Assembly: GCA_021849075.1 (NCBI GenBank)
Contig: JAJZTH010000006.1
Span: forward strand, 91,574-155,573
Source of the DNA: Pseudomonadota bacterium
Lineage (GTDB): Bacteria > Pseudomonadota > Alphaproteobacteria > Sphingomonadales > Sphingomonadaceae
Reading direction: 5' to 3'
DNA length: 64,000 nt
Part shown: in pieces, positions 18,660 to 27,051 of the stretch
Position numbering within the stretch: position 1 is the stretch's first letter
Layout of the letters: every line of letters starts with the position of its first letter
Translations under genes and position numbers: made by a program
Notes under the pieces: generated by a model
Database searches by the model: none
Seen by the model: only the letters and a program-made list of their open reading frames with translations
What the model was told of the DNA's origin: nothing

Positions 18660-19835
18660 CTAAATCGCGACCACTTCGGGCAGGATCGCATCCAGCAACA
18701 GCATCCCGGCCGGGGTCACCTGCAAATGCGCGCCGGTCAGGCGGATGAGGCCCAGATCGGTCAATTGCGCGATCGTCCGTTCGTCGACCAGCCGGTCGGC
18801 CCGGACCCCGGACAGCGCGGCGATGCGCGCCAAATCCACCCCTTCGCCCAGCCGCAATCCCATCAGTAATGCCTCACGCGCGCGGTCTTCGGGAATCAGC
18901 GCATCTTCGCTCTGCATGCCATGGCCGTTTCGTGCCACTGCACCCATCCAGTTTTCCGGCTTCTTGTGCCGCATTGTCGCCATGCCGCCGCGCCGGCCAT
19001 GCGCGCCCGGCCCGATCCCGGCATAGTCGCCATAGCGCCAGTAGGTCAGGTTATGCCGGCTTTCCTGCCCCGGCCGGGCATGGTTGCTGATTTCATAGGC
19101 GGGGATGCCCGCCGCGCCGGTCATCGCCTGCGTCAGTTCATAGAGCGTTGCGCCATGGTCCGGGTCGGCCGGCGTCAGCTTGCCCTGCGCGACCAGCGTC
19201 GCAAAGCGTGTCCCCGGCTCGATCGTGAGCTGATAGAGCGACAAATGCCCGGTGCCAAAGGAAAGGGCGCGGGTCAGTTCCGCTTCCCAATCGGCCTCGC
19301 TTTGATCGGGGCGGGCATAGATCAGGTCGAAGCTGACCCGGTCGAACACCGATTGCGCGGTGGCCAGCGCCGCCAGCCCTTCATCCACATCATGCGCGCG
19401 GCCCAGGAAATGGAGCGCCTCATTCTCCAGCGCCTGAAGGCCGAGCGACACGCGGTTGACCCCGGCGGCGGCGATATCGGCAAAGCGCGCCGCCTCGACC
19501 GAATTGGGGTTGGCCTCCAGCGTGATCTCCATGTCCGGGGTGAAGCCCCAATGGTCTTCCGCTGCCGTCAGCAACGCTTCGACCAGCGTCGGCGGCATCA
19601 GCGATGGCGTGCCGCCGCCAAAGAAAATGGAGGAAAGCGGGCGTCCGCCGGTCAGCGCCGCCTCATGCGCCATGTCGGCCAGCAAAGCTTCCTGCCATGC
19701 GGCCACATCCACACTGTCGCGGACATGACTGTTAAAGTCGCAATAGGGACATTTCGATACGCAAAAGGGCCAATGAATGTATAAAGCGTGTGCGTCGCCG
19801 GGGGGCGGCGGAGATGCGGGGGGTAATGAGGCCAT
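18660..19835 (-). CDS. hemW: HemW, radical SAM heme chaperone (HemN-like)
   Basis: A 391-residue radical SAM protein. The N-terminus 'ALYIHWPFCVSKCPYCDF' carries the CxxxCxxC iron-sulfur motif, followed by 'SIFFGGGTPSLMPPTLVEAL' and 'EITLEANPNSVE', all standard for HemW. HemW inserts heme into respiratory proteins; it lacks the features of true coproporphyrinogen dehydrogenase HemN. The start chosen is 'MASLPPASPPPPGD'. Its ATG lies in a CCATGG shared with the start of the divergent CAP-domain gene, an odd arrangement. In many relatives hemW follows rdgB directly; here two opposite-strand genes separate them. Confidence 0.93.
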   Translation of the reverse strand: MASLPPASPPPPGDAHALYIHWPFCVSKCPYCDFNSHVRDSVDVAAWQEALLADMAHEAALTGGRPLSSIFFGGGTPSLMPPTLVEALLTAAEDHWGFTPDMEITLEANPNSVEAARFADIAAAGVNRVSLGLQALENEALHFLGRAHDVDEGLAALATAQSVFDRVSFDLIYARPDQSEADWEAELTRALSFGTGHLSLYQLTIEPGTRFATLVAQGKLTPADPDHGATLYELTQAMTGAAGIPAYEISNHARPGQESRHNLTYWRYGDYAGIGPGAHGRRGGMATMRHKKPENWMGAVARNGHGMQSEDALIPEDRAREALLMGLRLGEGVDLARIAALSGVRADRLVDERTIAQLTDLGLIRLTGAHLQVTPAGMLLLDAILPEVVAI

Positions 19836-20580
19836 GGCTGGGGGCGGCTCTAGAGACTTTTTGCGCGGGCGGCTATGGGTTGCGCGGATATTGGGGGCTG
19901 CGCCGATATTGGCTTTGCTGACGAGCGGCCTCGCAACTGCGGCAGAACCGGAGGCGGCGACTGCGCCCGCTGGACCCGCCGCTGCCGCCGCTGCAACTGT
20001 CGTCATGCCGGCCGCTTATTATGGCATGCAGGAAGCGCCGCGCGGGCCTGACCTGTTGCGCGCGATTGTACTCGACATGCATAATGGCGAGCGGACGGCT
20101 CTGGGCGTGCCAGTGCTGGATTGGGACGATGCGCTGGCGGCGGATGCCGCGCGCTATGCCGTAGAAATGGCGAAAACGGGTCTGTTCCGTCATTCGCCGC
20201 GCAGCGGCCGGGCGATCCCCAGCGGCGAAAATCTGTGGATGGGGCCGCACCGCCTCTATGGCTATCAGGTGATGATCGGTTCCTTCCTGGACGAGCGCAA
20301 GCTGTTCCGGGTTGAAGGCAAGCTGCCCGATCTCAGCACCACCGGCCGCTGGCAGGATGTGGGTCATTATAGCCAGATGATCTGGCGGGGCACGCAGAAG
20401 GTCGGCTGCGCGTTGGGCGAGGGCGCGCAATATGATTATCTGGTCTGCCGCTATTTCCCGGCGGGCAATGCCTTTGGCAAGGGGCCGCTCGACGCCGAGG
20501 AGCCGCTGCCGGTGTCAGCAACTCCTGTGGCCGCGCCTCAACCGGTTGCCGGAACGGTCGTGGCGAGCGCTGCACAATAG
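19834..20580 (+). CDS. Exported CAP/SCP-domain protein
   Basis: A CAP-superfamily (cysteine-rich secretory/antigen 5/PR-1) protein of 248 residues from this start. Family motifs are present: 'DMHNGERTALGVPVLDWDD', 'FRHSPRSGRAIPSGENLWMG', 'DVGHYSQMIWRGTQKVGCAL' and 'YLVCRYFPAGNAFG'. An N-terminal hydrophobic stretch ('ARILGAAPILALLTSGLATA') looks like a signal peptide. The TTG at 19861 is an alternative start that would give a shorter n-region and free the overlap with the hemW start. The C-terminal tail is Pro/Ala/Val-rich. Function of bacterial CAP proteins is not well known. Confidence 0.87.
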   Translation: MAGGGSRDFLRGRLWVARILGAAPILALLTSGLATAAEPEAATAPAGPAAAAAATVVMPAAYYGMQEAPRGPDLLRAIVLDMHNGERTALGVPVLDWDDALAADAARYAVEMAKTGLFRHSPRSGRAIPSGENLWMGPHRLYGYQVMIGSFLDERKLFRVEGKLPDLSTTGRWQDVGHYSQMIWRGTQKVGCALGEGAQYDYLVCRYFPAGNAFGKGPLDAEEPLPVSATPVAAPQPVAGTVVASAAQ

Positions 20581-20642
20581 GCGCTCGCGGATATTTCTGG
20601 CGACCATCGGCATTCTTCCTGCGGTGATGAAGGAGAAATGCC

Positions 20643-21395
20643 ATGCCAATCCGGCACATAGTCATAAGCGGCCTGCTGATCGGTCTGGCGGGCTGTGGTG
20701 CGCCGACGCAGAAAAAGGCGACGGGTAGCGATGGCGGCAACGCGGTCGCCGATGCGGTCGCATCCTATAATGTCGCGCTTCCATCCACGCCAATGCCGGC
20801 CGCGCTGCCGGAGGTGGATGGCCAGCCTCTGTCCTGTGCGGCGGATATCGGGTCGGCGGCGGCGCAAAAGCGGGTGGCGATTTGTCGCAACGTCTCCCCG
20901 GCGACCCGGCCGCCCTGCAATGTCGCCAATAGCTGTGCGATGATCGAGGATGAGATTGCGCGCAGCTGCGCCCTGTTCGACGGGCAGGGTGAGCCAATGC
21001 CGGGGTGCGCGCCGACACCCAAAAGCATGGAAGCGGCCGCCGCGGTGGTGTCGCGCTATTATTCCGCCATCAACGCGCGTGACTATGCCACGGCCTGGAG
21101 CCAATGGGGCGAGGATGGTCGCCCCGGTCAGACGCTGGCGCAGTTCGAAGCGGGATTTGCGCAGACACGGACGACCCGGGTGACGATCGGCAGGCTGGAA
21201 CCGGGCGATGCTGGCGCGGGATCCATCTATCAGACGGTGCCGGTTGCGGTCGACGCGCAGTTGGCCGATGGTGCGCGCCAGCGCTTCGTCGGCGACTATG
21301 TCCTCCGCCGCGTCAATGGCGTGGATGGCGCGTCGCCGGCGCAACTGCGCTGGCATATCGATTCGGCGCGGCTGAAGCCCGCGCCGGTGGGTTAG
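20643..21395 (+). CDS. Lipoprotein with NTF2-like C-terminal domain, unknown function
   Basis: A 250-residue probable lipoprotein: '[20 protein letters not shown]' ends in the lipobox LAGC. About ten cysteines lie in the middle part. The last about 110 residues ('[20 protein letters not shown]' onward) look like an NTF2-like fold. It follows the CAP-domain gene by about 60 bases, so they may share a transcript. Its stop codon overlaps the rdgB stop on the other strand by four bases. I do not recognise a named family. Confidence 0.75.
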   Translation: MPIRHIVISGLLIGLAGCGAPTQKKATGSDGGNAVADAVASYNVALPSTPMPAALPEVDGQPLSCAADIGSAAAQKRVAICRNVSPATRPPCNVANSCAMIEDEIARSCALFDGQGEPMPGCAPTPKSMEAAAAVVSRYYSAINARDYATAWSQWGEDGRPGQTLAQFEAGFAQTRTTRVTIGRLEPGDAGAGSIYQTVPVAVDAQLADGARQRFVGDYVLRRVNGVDGASPAQLRWHIDSARLKPAPVG

Positions 21396-22024
21396 AAAAC
21401 CGCCTTCACCAGCTGCGCGAAGGCATCGGCGCGGTGGCTCATCGCATGCTTGGCGTCCGGGTCCATTTCGCCAAAGCTGATGTCGTGGCCCAGCGGCTGG
21501 AACATCGCGTCATAGCCAAAGCCATTCTGCCCGCGCGGCGGCCAGACCAGCGTGCCGTCAACGCGGCCTTCGAATGCTTCGACATGCCCATCCGGCCAGG
21601 CGAGGGCGAGGGCACAGATGAAATGCGCGCCATGGCCGGCATCCGGTCCCTTGGCTTCCACGCCGTCCCACACTTTCTGCATCGCCATGTCGAAATCCTT
21701 GGTGGGACCGGCCCAGCGGGCGGAAAAGAGGCCCGGATCGCCATTCAGCGCCTCGACGCACAGGCCGCTATCGTCGGCCAGCGCGGGCAGGCCGGACAGG
21801 TCGGCCGCCTGCATCGCCTTCAATTCGGCATTGGCGATGAAGGTGGTGCCGGTTTCTTCCGGTTCGGGCAGGTCGAGCGACCCGGCGGAAATCGGCTCGA
21901 TCCCATAGGGGCCGAGTAAAGCGGCGATTTCCCGCACCTTGCCGGCATTATGGCTGGCGATCACCAGCTTGCCCGGCTTCAGCTTGCGGATCGCCTGTTC
22001 CTGTCCGAATTCATCGCTCATCAT
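21392..22024 (-). CDS. rdgB: RdgB/HAM1 non-canonical purine NTP pyrophosphatase
   Basis: Hydrolyses ITP, dITP and XTP to keep deaminated purines out of nucleic acids. The 210-residue protein has the '[15 protein letters not shown]' substrate-binding N-terminus, '[20 protein letters not shown]' with the catalytic acidic residues, '[15 protein letters not shown]' and '[11 protein letters not shown]', all diagnostic. Met2 is an equally good start. It lies downstream of rph on the same strand, separated by a repeat element. Confidence 0.96.
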   Translation of the reverse strand: MMSDEFGQEQAIRKLKPGKLVIASHNAGKVREIAALLGPYGIEPISAGSLDLPEPEETGTTFIANAELKAMQAADLSGLPALADDSGLCVEALNGDPGLFSARWAGPTKDFDMAMQKVWDGVEAKGPDAGHGAHFICALALAWPDGHVEAFEGRVDGTLVWPPRGQNGFGYDAMFQPLGHDISFGEMDPDAKHAMSHRADAFAQLVKAVF

Positions 22025-22045
22025 TCACTACCCTGCATATCTCAT

Positions 22046-22118
22046 GTTCCTGCGAAGGCAGGAACCCAGGGCGCCATGCGCGGCGCCCTGAACCCTAGGC
22101 TCCTGCTTTCGCAGGAGC
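22046..22118. repeat. Three-hairpin intergenic repeat between rdgB and rph
   Basis: Three consecutive perfect or near-perfect hairpins: GTTCCTGC/GCAGGAAC (22046-22065), CAGGGCGCC/GGCGCCCTG (about 22067-22090) and GCTCCTGC/GCAGGAGC (22099-22118). The outer two are related to each other. This resembles a REP-type element. It lies between two genes read in the same direction, where it might affect mRNA stability. Confidence 0.7.
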
Positions 22119-22146
22119 ACGGCAGAGTTGCAACGGTCCGAGCGGC

Positions 22147-22863
22147 TCAGCGCCCGGTCGCCACATCCTGCGCCGCGAAGATCTTCGCACAGCCAATGCG
22201 GGCGAGGCGAAGCAGGCGGAGCAGCTCTTCCTCGTCATAGGCCGCGCCTTCGGCCGTGGCCTGCACTTCGGCGAACTTGCCGTCGCCGGTCAGGATCAGG
22301 TTGGCGTCCGTTTCGGCATTGCTGTCTTCGGCATAGTCGAGGTCGAGGACGGGCGTGCCGTTGTAGATGCCGCAGCTGATCGCCGCGACCTTCTGGATGA
22401 TCGGGTCTTCGGTCAGCGCGCCGCTGGCCAGCAGCTTGTCGACGGCGATGCGCAGCGCGACCCAGCTGCCCGAAATGGCGGCGGTGCGGGTGCCGCCATC
22501 GGCCTGGATCACGTCGCAATCGATCACGATCTGGCGTTCGCCCAGCTTCTTGAGGTCGACGATGGTGCGCAGAGAGCGGCCGATCAGGCGCTGAATTTCC
22601 TGCGTCCGGCCTGACTGCTTGCCCTTGGCCGCTTCGCGGCTGCCGCGGGTGTGGGTGGCGCGGGGCAGCATGCCATATTCGGCCGTGACCCAGCCCGAAC
22701 CCGTGCCACGCAGGAAGGGAGGCACTTTTTCCTCGATCGAGGCGGTGCACAGGACGCGCGTGTCGCCGAAGCTGACGAGGCACGACCCTTCGGCGTGGAT
22801 GGTGAAACCGGGTTCCATGGTGATGTCGCGCATCTGGTCGGGCGCGCGGCCGGAAGGACGCAT
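22147..22863 (-). CDS. rph: Ribonuclease PH
   Basis: A 238-residue phosphorolytic 3'-5' exoribonuclease that trims tRNA 3' ends. It starts '[20 protein letters not shown]' and includes '[19 protein letters not shown]', '[17 protein letters not shown]' and '[18 protein letters not shown]', the catalytic and phosphate-binding motifs. Length is normal. In related genomes rph usually sits next to hrcA in divergent orientation; here two genes and a repeat-rich stretch intervene. Confidence 0.97.
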   Translation of the reverse strand: MRPSGRAPDQMRDITMEPGFTIHAEGSCLVSFGDTRVLCTASIEEKVPPFLRGTGSGWVTAEYGMLPRATHTRGSREAAKGKQSGRTQEIQRLIGRSLRTIVDLKKLGERQIVIDCDVIQADGGTRTAAISGSWVALRIAVDKLLASGALTEDPIIQKVAAISCGIYNGTPVLDLDYAEDSNAETDANLILTGDGKFAEVQATAEGAAYDEEELLRLLRLARIGCAKIFAAQDVATGR

Positions 22864-22956
22864 AATATTTCTCCGAAACGATCAGGTGGCTGCGCTTAGC
22901 GCCCGGGCGCTCGGGAGGCCAGTGCCAAGCGTCAAAAGTTGCGATAAGAGGGCCGC

Positions 22957-23496
22957 ATGAAGAGAGCGATGAAGATGGTTCCGGCGGCGCTGACCCCGGC
23001 GATGCTGTTGTTGGCGGGGTGTGTGACCGACCGGGAGAAGGTGGAACTGGAGCCGCCGGTCCGGGCGGGCGACACGATCCGCTTCACCGCCGGCCGCTGC
23101 TTTGGCGCCTGTCCCGCCTATACGTTGCGGGTGACGCCCGATGGCTCCGGCCTGCTGGAGCCAGAGCGCTTCACCGCCGTTCCCGGCCCGACCCGCTTCA
23201 CCGTCAGCGCCGCGCAATATCGGCGGCTCCGCACTGCCCTTGGCCCCTATAAGCCAGTGGCGGGAACGACCAAGCGCATCGGCAATGGTGAAAATTGCAC
23301 CCGCTTCGCGACCGACATGCCCGCCTATACGATCGAATGGACGCGCGATGGAGGGAAGAATGGGCCGAAGCCGACCCGGCTGGATTTCCAGTCGGGCTGC
23401 ATGGACAGCCGCTATGCCCGGCTGCGCACGACGATTGGAGCGATCCCCAAGATGCTGGCAATCGAACCGATGTTGAAGCCCAAGCCAGCGAGCTGA
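22957..23496 (+). CDS. DUF6438-type lipoprotein
   Basis: A 179-residue putative lipoprotein with signal 'MVPAALTPAMLLLAGCVTD' and lipobox LAGC. The mature part begins with 'IRFTAGRCFGACPAYTLRV', the Cys-Phe-Gly-x-Cys-Pro-x-Tyr motif I associate with DUF6438 proteins, and has two more cysteines ('ENCTRFA', 'SGCMDSRYA'), so two disulfides are possible. Function is unknown. It lies just after the divergent rph promoter region. Confidence 0.75.
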   Translation: MKRAMKMVPAALTPAMLLLAGCVTDREKVELEPPVRAGDTIRFTAGRCFGACPAYTLRVTPDGSGLLEPERFTAVPGPTRFTVSAAQYRRLRTALGPYKPVAGTTKRIGNGENCTRFATDMPAYTIEWTRDGGKNGPKPTRLDFQSGCMDSRYARLRTTIGAIPKMLAIEPMLKPKPAS

Positions 23497-23937
23497 ACTG
23501 GGCCACAGCGACGCGACAGTTGAAAGTTCATAGTGTCGCGAGGGTGAATTGCGCCGATTTCGCCCTGATGCGACCGTTACGCGACAGCGAAGCGACGGAG
23601 TCGCGACATTCGGATAACGCTGACGCGACAACGGCGCGCCTGTGGCGCGACACAGAGGCGACAGGGAAGCGACCGCGACGCAACGGCTTTGCGCGCGGGG
23701 CGGGGGGCATGTCGTGGCGGACAGGGGCGGCCGGTTTCATCATGCAGGGTAGATCAAAAGATTGGCGCGTAGGACAGGGATGGCTCTGATCGCCATATAG
23801 TGATCATGCGGTCGGCTCGCTCCGCCTGCCGCCCTCTATCGCCTTGATTCAAGGCCGAGTATCGGCGCAGATCAACTTTCAGCCCCGGCCTTCATGGATG
23901 GGTGCAATGTCCATCATAATGGAATTTAAAGGGAATT
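23497..23937. other. 440-base region with no supported gene; GCGACA cluster
   Basis: No ORF here has a convincing start, ribosome site or recognisable product. The left part (23513-23663) carries an unusual cluster of GCGACA hexamers, listed separately. The right part, about 23850-23937, becomes AT-richer and leads into the membrane-protein gene, with a purine-rich AAAGGGA just before its GTG. Confidence 0.55.
23513..23663. repeat. Cluster of seven GCGACA hexamers
   Basis: GCGACA occurs on the plus strand at 23513, 23581, 23603, 23625, 23647 and 23658 and on the minus strand (TGTCGC) at 23534. Further GCGAC copies lie between them. From base composition I would expect about 0.1 copies in 150 bases. 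The 23581, 23603, 23625 and 23647 copies are spaced exactly 22 bases apart (22, 22, 22), close to two helical turns each. Confidence 0.65.
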
Positions 23938-25236
23938 GTGCGAAGCGCGGGTAGGAATAATGAATGGCCCGCTATGATCACGCATGACAATCCCGCTTTT
24001 TTGTCTTCGCCAGTTTCTGCCTGTCGCGCTGGCAGGCCGTGGATGAATCTGCCGTCATCGATGCTATTCATTCTATTTTTCTATGTCTCCATGGTGTTGA
24101 TTGTAGCGCTGATAGCGCCATTTCCTTCAGGGGTTGATGAACTTCAGCATTTGTCTGTCGTGCGGGCGCAGTTTGAGCATCCGACATTGTTTCCCGATTG
24201 GAGCCATCAACTTATCCTGCAACGTGATGATATTACCAAATGGTCGCATGACGCCAATTATATCAATCACCCATCGCTTTACTATCTGATGCTGGCGCCC
24301 ATTTATGCGTTTACCAGCAATCCCATCATCTTTCGTTTCGTCAATATACTGTTGTCAACGGCCGCGCTGCTTATTGTGTTGATCGCCGCCAGCCGCCGTT
24401 TCACGCGGGAAATTCTGCCCCCTCAGTTGTTTGCAATCCTGGCCATAAGTTTCCCCAAGGCCGCCATAGTGGGCGGGATGGTCAATAATGACAATCTGGC
24501 CGCCCTTGCCGCCGCCGCGCTATTTGGCGGATTGTTGGGCCTGCCTGGCGCAGGCTGGTGGATATTGGCGGGCCTGGCTATCGCAGGCTGGACGAAATTG
24601 ACGGCCTTCATTGGGTTGGCGGTGGTTGCGGCCAGTTGGTTGGGCTTTGCTTTTCTGTCGGGCCAGATTCGCCTGACCGATCGCCGCCTATGGCTGGCGG
24701 GCGTGGGCATGGTGATCGGCGCATCCCATTATATGTTCACATTCTTGCGTATCGGCCAGTTGCTTTGGGTTAACGAAGATGTGTGGCGCATACCGGTGGC
24801 GGAGCGGCTGCATCTGGACATGATCGGTTTTGCGGCCTGGTTCTTCAAAGGCTATGTGCTGAAATGGCCGGTGTTGGAAATGGGCTATCCGTTTCAACTC
24901 GCCCTCATGACCATGGTCGTGCCGCTCCTGCTGGCGGCAGTCAGCTTGCGCTATCGAGACGCGCGGCCCTGGGCCGCCGCCTATATCGTGGGTTGGATCC
25001 TATTGCTGGCGATCCACTTCGCATTTGGCTGGCGCAGCTATGTGACATTGGGCGACCTCACCACAATGCAGACGCGCTACTATAATATTCTGTGGCCGGG
25101 TATCGCATTGGCGGCCGCCATGGCTGTTGCGCAAATTTCCCGGCGCTGGCGCTGGGCCGTGCTTGTAACGGAAATTATCTGCCTGTTGCCTACGGTCTTG
25201 GGCGGCGCGCTTTATGTCGCCATCTTTGGCGGTTAA
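23938..25236 (+). CDS. Polytopic membrane protein, probable GT-C glycosyltransferase-like
   Basis: Up to 432 residues with about 10-11 membrane helices. After the first helix comes 'GVDELQHLSVVRAQFEHP' and then 'NHPSLYYLMLAPIYAF', a first periplasmic loop with Asp-Glu and a His-Pro-x-x-Tyr motif like those of GT-C/PMT/ArnT-type lipid-linked sugar transferases or DUF2142 proteins. The first about 400 bases are close to 45 percent GC, well below the neighbours, which suggests acquisition from elsewhere. The GTG at 23938 has AAAGGGA close upstream; ATG codons at 23974 and 24043 are alternatives and the last sits right before the first helix. No other polysaccharide genes are near. Confidence 0.7.
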   Translation: MRSAGRNNEWPAMITHDNPAFLSSPVSACRAGRPWMNLPSSMLFILFFYVSMVLIVALIAPFPSGVDELQHLSVVRAQFEHPTLFPDWSHQLILQRDDITKWSHDANYINHPSLYYLMLAPIYAFTSNPIIFRFVNILLSTAALLIVLIAASRRFTREILPPQLFAILAISFPKAAIVGGMVNNDNLAALAAAALFGGLLGLPGAGWWILAGLAIAGWTKLTAFIGLAVVAASWLGFAFLSGQIRLTDRRLWLAGVGMVIGASHYMFTFLRIGQLLWVNEDVWRIPVAERLHLDMIGFAAWFFKGYVLKWPVLEMGYPFQLALMTMVVPLLLAAVSLRYRDARPWAAAYIVGWILLLAIHFAFGWRSYVTLGDLTTMQTRYYNILWPGIALAAAMAVAQISRRWRWAVLVTEIICLLPTVLGGALYVAIFGG

Positions 25237-25353
25237 GCGCTGTTTGGAAACTCGCCCGAGGCCGGCTTTGCCGTCGCAAGATGATGAATGGCGGCGATCG
25301 CCATTTCCAATCTCCCCGTTGAGCCGTCGCCCAAAGCCGACTACATCAGTAGC

Positions 25354-26397
25354 ATGGCCGCTACCGCCTCTATCTCCGAACTGAATGATCGCGCGCGCGA
25401 CGTGTTTCGCTTGGTGGTCGAAAATTATCTGGGCACCGGCCTGCCGGTGGGGTCGCGCACGATCAGCAAGCTGGGTCTGAGCCTGTCGCCGGCATCGATC
25501 CGCAACGTCATGCAGGATCTGGAGGAATTGGGCCTGCTCGCCGCGCCGCATACGTCCGCCGGGCGCATGCCGACCGAAACGGGGCTGCGCCTGTTCGTTG
25601 ACGGCATGATGCAGGCGGCCGAGCCATCGCCCGAGGAGCGGCGCGCGATCGAGGCGGGGATCGTGGAAAACGGCCCGATCGAAGAAGCCCTGTCCGCCGC
25701 CACCGCGACACTTTCCGGTCTTTCGGCCTGCGCCGGCATCGTCATGGTGCCCAAGCGCGAGCCAGTGCTGCGCCAGTTCGGCTTCGTGCCGCTCAATGCC
25801 CGGCAGGCGCTGGCCGTGCTGGTGGGGCAGGACGGGACGGTTGAAAATCGGGTGCTGGACTTGCCCGAAGGCGTCAGTCCGATGGCGCTTAACGAAGCCG
25901 CCAATTTCATGTCGGCGCGCTTTGGCGGCCTGACCTTGCGACAGGCGGGTGAGGCGCTGGCGCGGGAGATGGAAGCGGAGCGCCACGCGCTCGACAGCAG
26001 CGCGCGCGATCTGGCGGCGCGGGGCTTGGCCATCTGGTCGCATGATGCCGATGATCGCCCGGTGCTGATCGTGCGCGGCCAATCGCATCTGCTGGATGAC
26101 AGCGCCGCCGCCGACCTGGAGCGCGCCCGGCAATTGCTGGAGCAGTTGGAGGGCAAGCAGGAAATCTTGGACCTGTTGCGCGGCGCTCTGGCCGGCAGTG
26201 CGACCAAAATCTTCATCGGCTCGGAAAACAAGCTCTTTTCCCTGTCGGGTTCTTCGGTCATAGCCGCGCCCTACCGGGGCGCGGACGGCCGGGTCGTCGG
26301 CGTGGTCGGCGTGATCGGCCCCACGCGCTTGAACTATGCGCGGGTGATCCCCATGGTGGATTTCACAGCACAGACGCTATCGAGATTGATGAGATGA
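25354..26397 (+). CDS. hrcA: Heat-inducible transcription repressor HrcA
   Basis: HrcA binds CIRCE operators and represses chaperone genes. The 347-residue protein from 'MAATASISELNDRARDVF' has the winged-helix region 'YLGTGLPVGSRTISKLGL', 'SPASIRNVMQDLEELGLL' and 'PHTSAGRMPTETGLRLFVD', and the C-terminal 'GVVGVIGPTRLNYARVIP', all diagnostic. An upstream ATG at 25288 would add 22 residues with no family similarity. No CIRCE element was seen upstream of hrcA, grpE or dnaK in this window, so its target is probably elsewhere (for example groESL). It overlaps grpE by four bases. Confidence 0.95.
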   Translation: MAATASISELNDRARDVFRLVVENYLGTGLPVGSRTISKLGLSLSPASIRNVMQDLEELGLLAAPHTSAGRMPTETGLRLFVDGMMQAAEPSPEERRAIEAGIVENGPIEEALSAATATLSGLSACAGIVMVPKREPVLRQFGFVPLNARQALAVLVGQDGTVENRVLDLPEGVSPMALNEAANFMSARFGGLTLRQAGEALAREMEAERHALDSSARDLAARGLAIWSHDADDRPVLIVRGQSHLLDDSAAADLERARQLLEQLEGKQEILDLLRGALAGSATKIFIGSENKLFSLSGSSVIAAPYRGADGRVVGVVGVIGPTRLNYARVIPMVDFTAQTLSRLMR

Positions 26398-26948
26398 GCG
26401 AAAACAAAGAGAATATCGAAAATACCGAAGTCGTGGACGCGCTGCCCGAGGATGCCGCGCCCGCAGGAGATCCCACGGCGGACAAGTTCGCCGCGCTGGA
26501 GGCGGAACTCGCCACGGCCAAGCAGGACATTCTTTATGCCCATGCCGACACGCAGAATGTGCGTCGCCGGCTGGAAAAGGAACTGGCGGATGCGCGCGCC
26601 TATGCGTCGACCGCCTTCGCCCGCGATATCCTGTCGGTGGCCGACAATCTGAGCCGCGCGCTGGCGACCATCCCCGCCGACCTGCGGGAGGATGACAAGT
26701 TCAAGAGCCTGGTCGTCGGGCTGGAGGCGACCGGTCGCGAACTGGAAAGCGTGTTCGGCCGCAACGGCATCACCAAGCTGGAATCGGTCGGCCAGCCGCT
26801 TGATCCCAACAAGCATCAGGCGATGATGGAAGTCCCGTCGGCCGACGCCGAACCGGGCACCATCATCATGGAAATGCAGGCCGGCTACATGATCAAGGAC
26901 CGCCTGCTGCGTCCCGCCATGGTCAGCGTGGCGAAGAAGCCGGACTAA
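26394..26948 (+). CDS. grpE: Nucleotide exchange factor GrpE
   Basis: Co-chaperone that releases ADP from DnaK. The 184-residue protein has an acidic N-terminus, a long coiled coil ('DKFAALEAELATAKQDILYA' to 'NVRRRLEKELADARAYA') and the C-terminal beta domain 'LDPNKHQAMMEVPSADAEPG' and 'GYMIKDRLLRPAMVSVAKKP', all standard. The ATG overlaps the hrcA stop (ATGA), so expression is coupled. Its partner genes dnaK and dnaJ are 20 kb away. Confidence 0.97.
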   Translation: MSENKENIENTEVVDALPEDAAPAGDPTADKFAALEAELATAKQDILYAHADTQNVRRRLEKELADARAYASTAFARDILSVADNLSRALATIPADLREDDKFKSLVVGLEATGRELESVFGRNGITKLESVGQPLDPNKHQAMMEVPSADAEPGTIIMEMQAGYMIKDRLLRPAMVSVAKKPD

Positions 26949-26966
26949 CCTTCCGGCTTGTTCATC

Positions 26967-27044
26967 CCGTTCGCCCTGAGCCTGTCGAATGGCCCCCCTT
27001 TCTGAAAGAGAAGGGCGGGGTTTCGACCGGCTCAGCCCGAACGG
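26967..27044. repeat. Dispersed inverted repeat, CCGTTCG...CGAACGG family
   Basis: Arms of 23 bases at 26967-26989 and 27022-27044 are imperfect inverted copies: the left starts CCGTTCGCCCTGAGCCTGTC and the right ends GGCTCAGCCCGAACGG. A second member lies at 55051-55129. It sits between grpE and the threonine synthase gene, and its end lies only eight bases before the GTG start of the latter, supplying the GGAG of its ribosome site. Confidence 0.75.
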
Positions 27045-27051
27045 AGATTTT

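Noticed and set aside
23295..23789. Plus-strand open frame across the GCGACA cluster
   Set aside because: It begins inside the DUF6438 gene in another frame, has no ribosome site and gives low-complexity Arg/Ala/Thr sequence caused by the repeats.
25237..25353. CIRCE element upstream of hrcA
   Set aside because: I looked for TTAGCACTC-N9-GAGTGCTAA here, before grpE and before dnaK and found nothing close.
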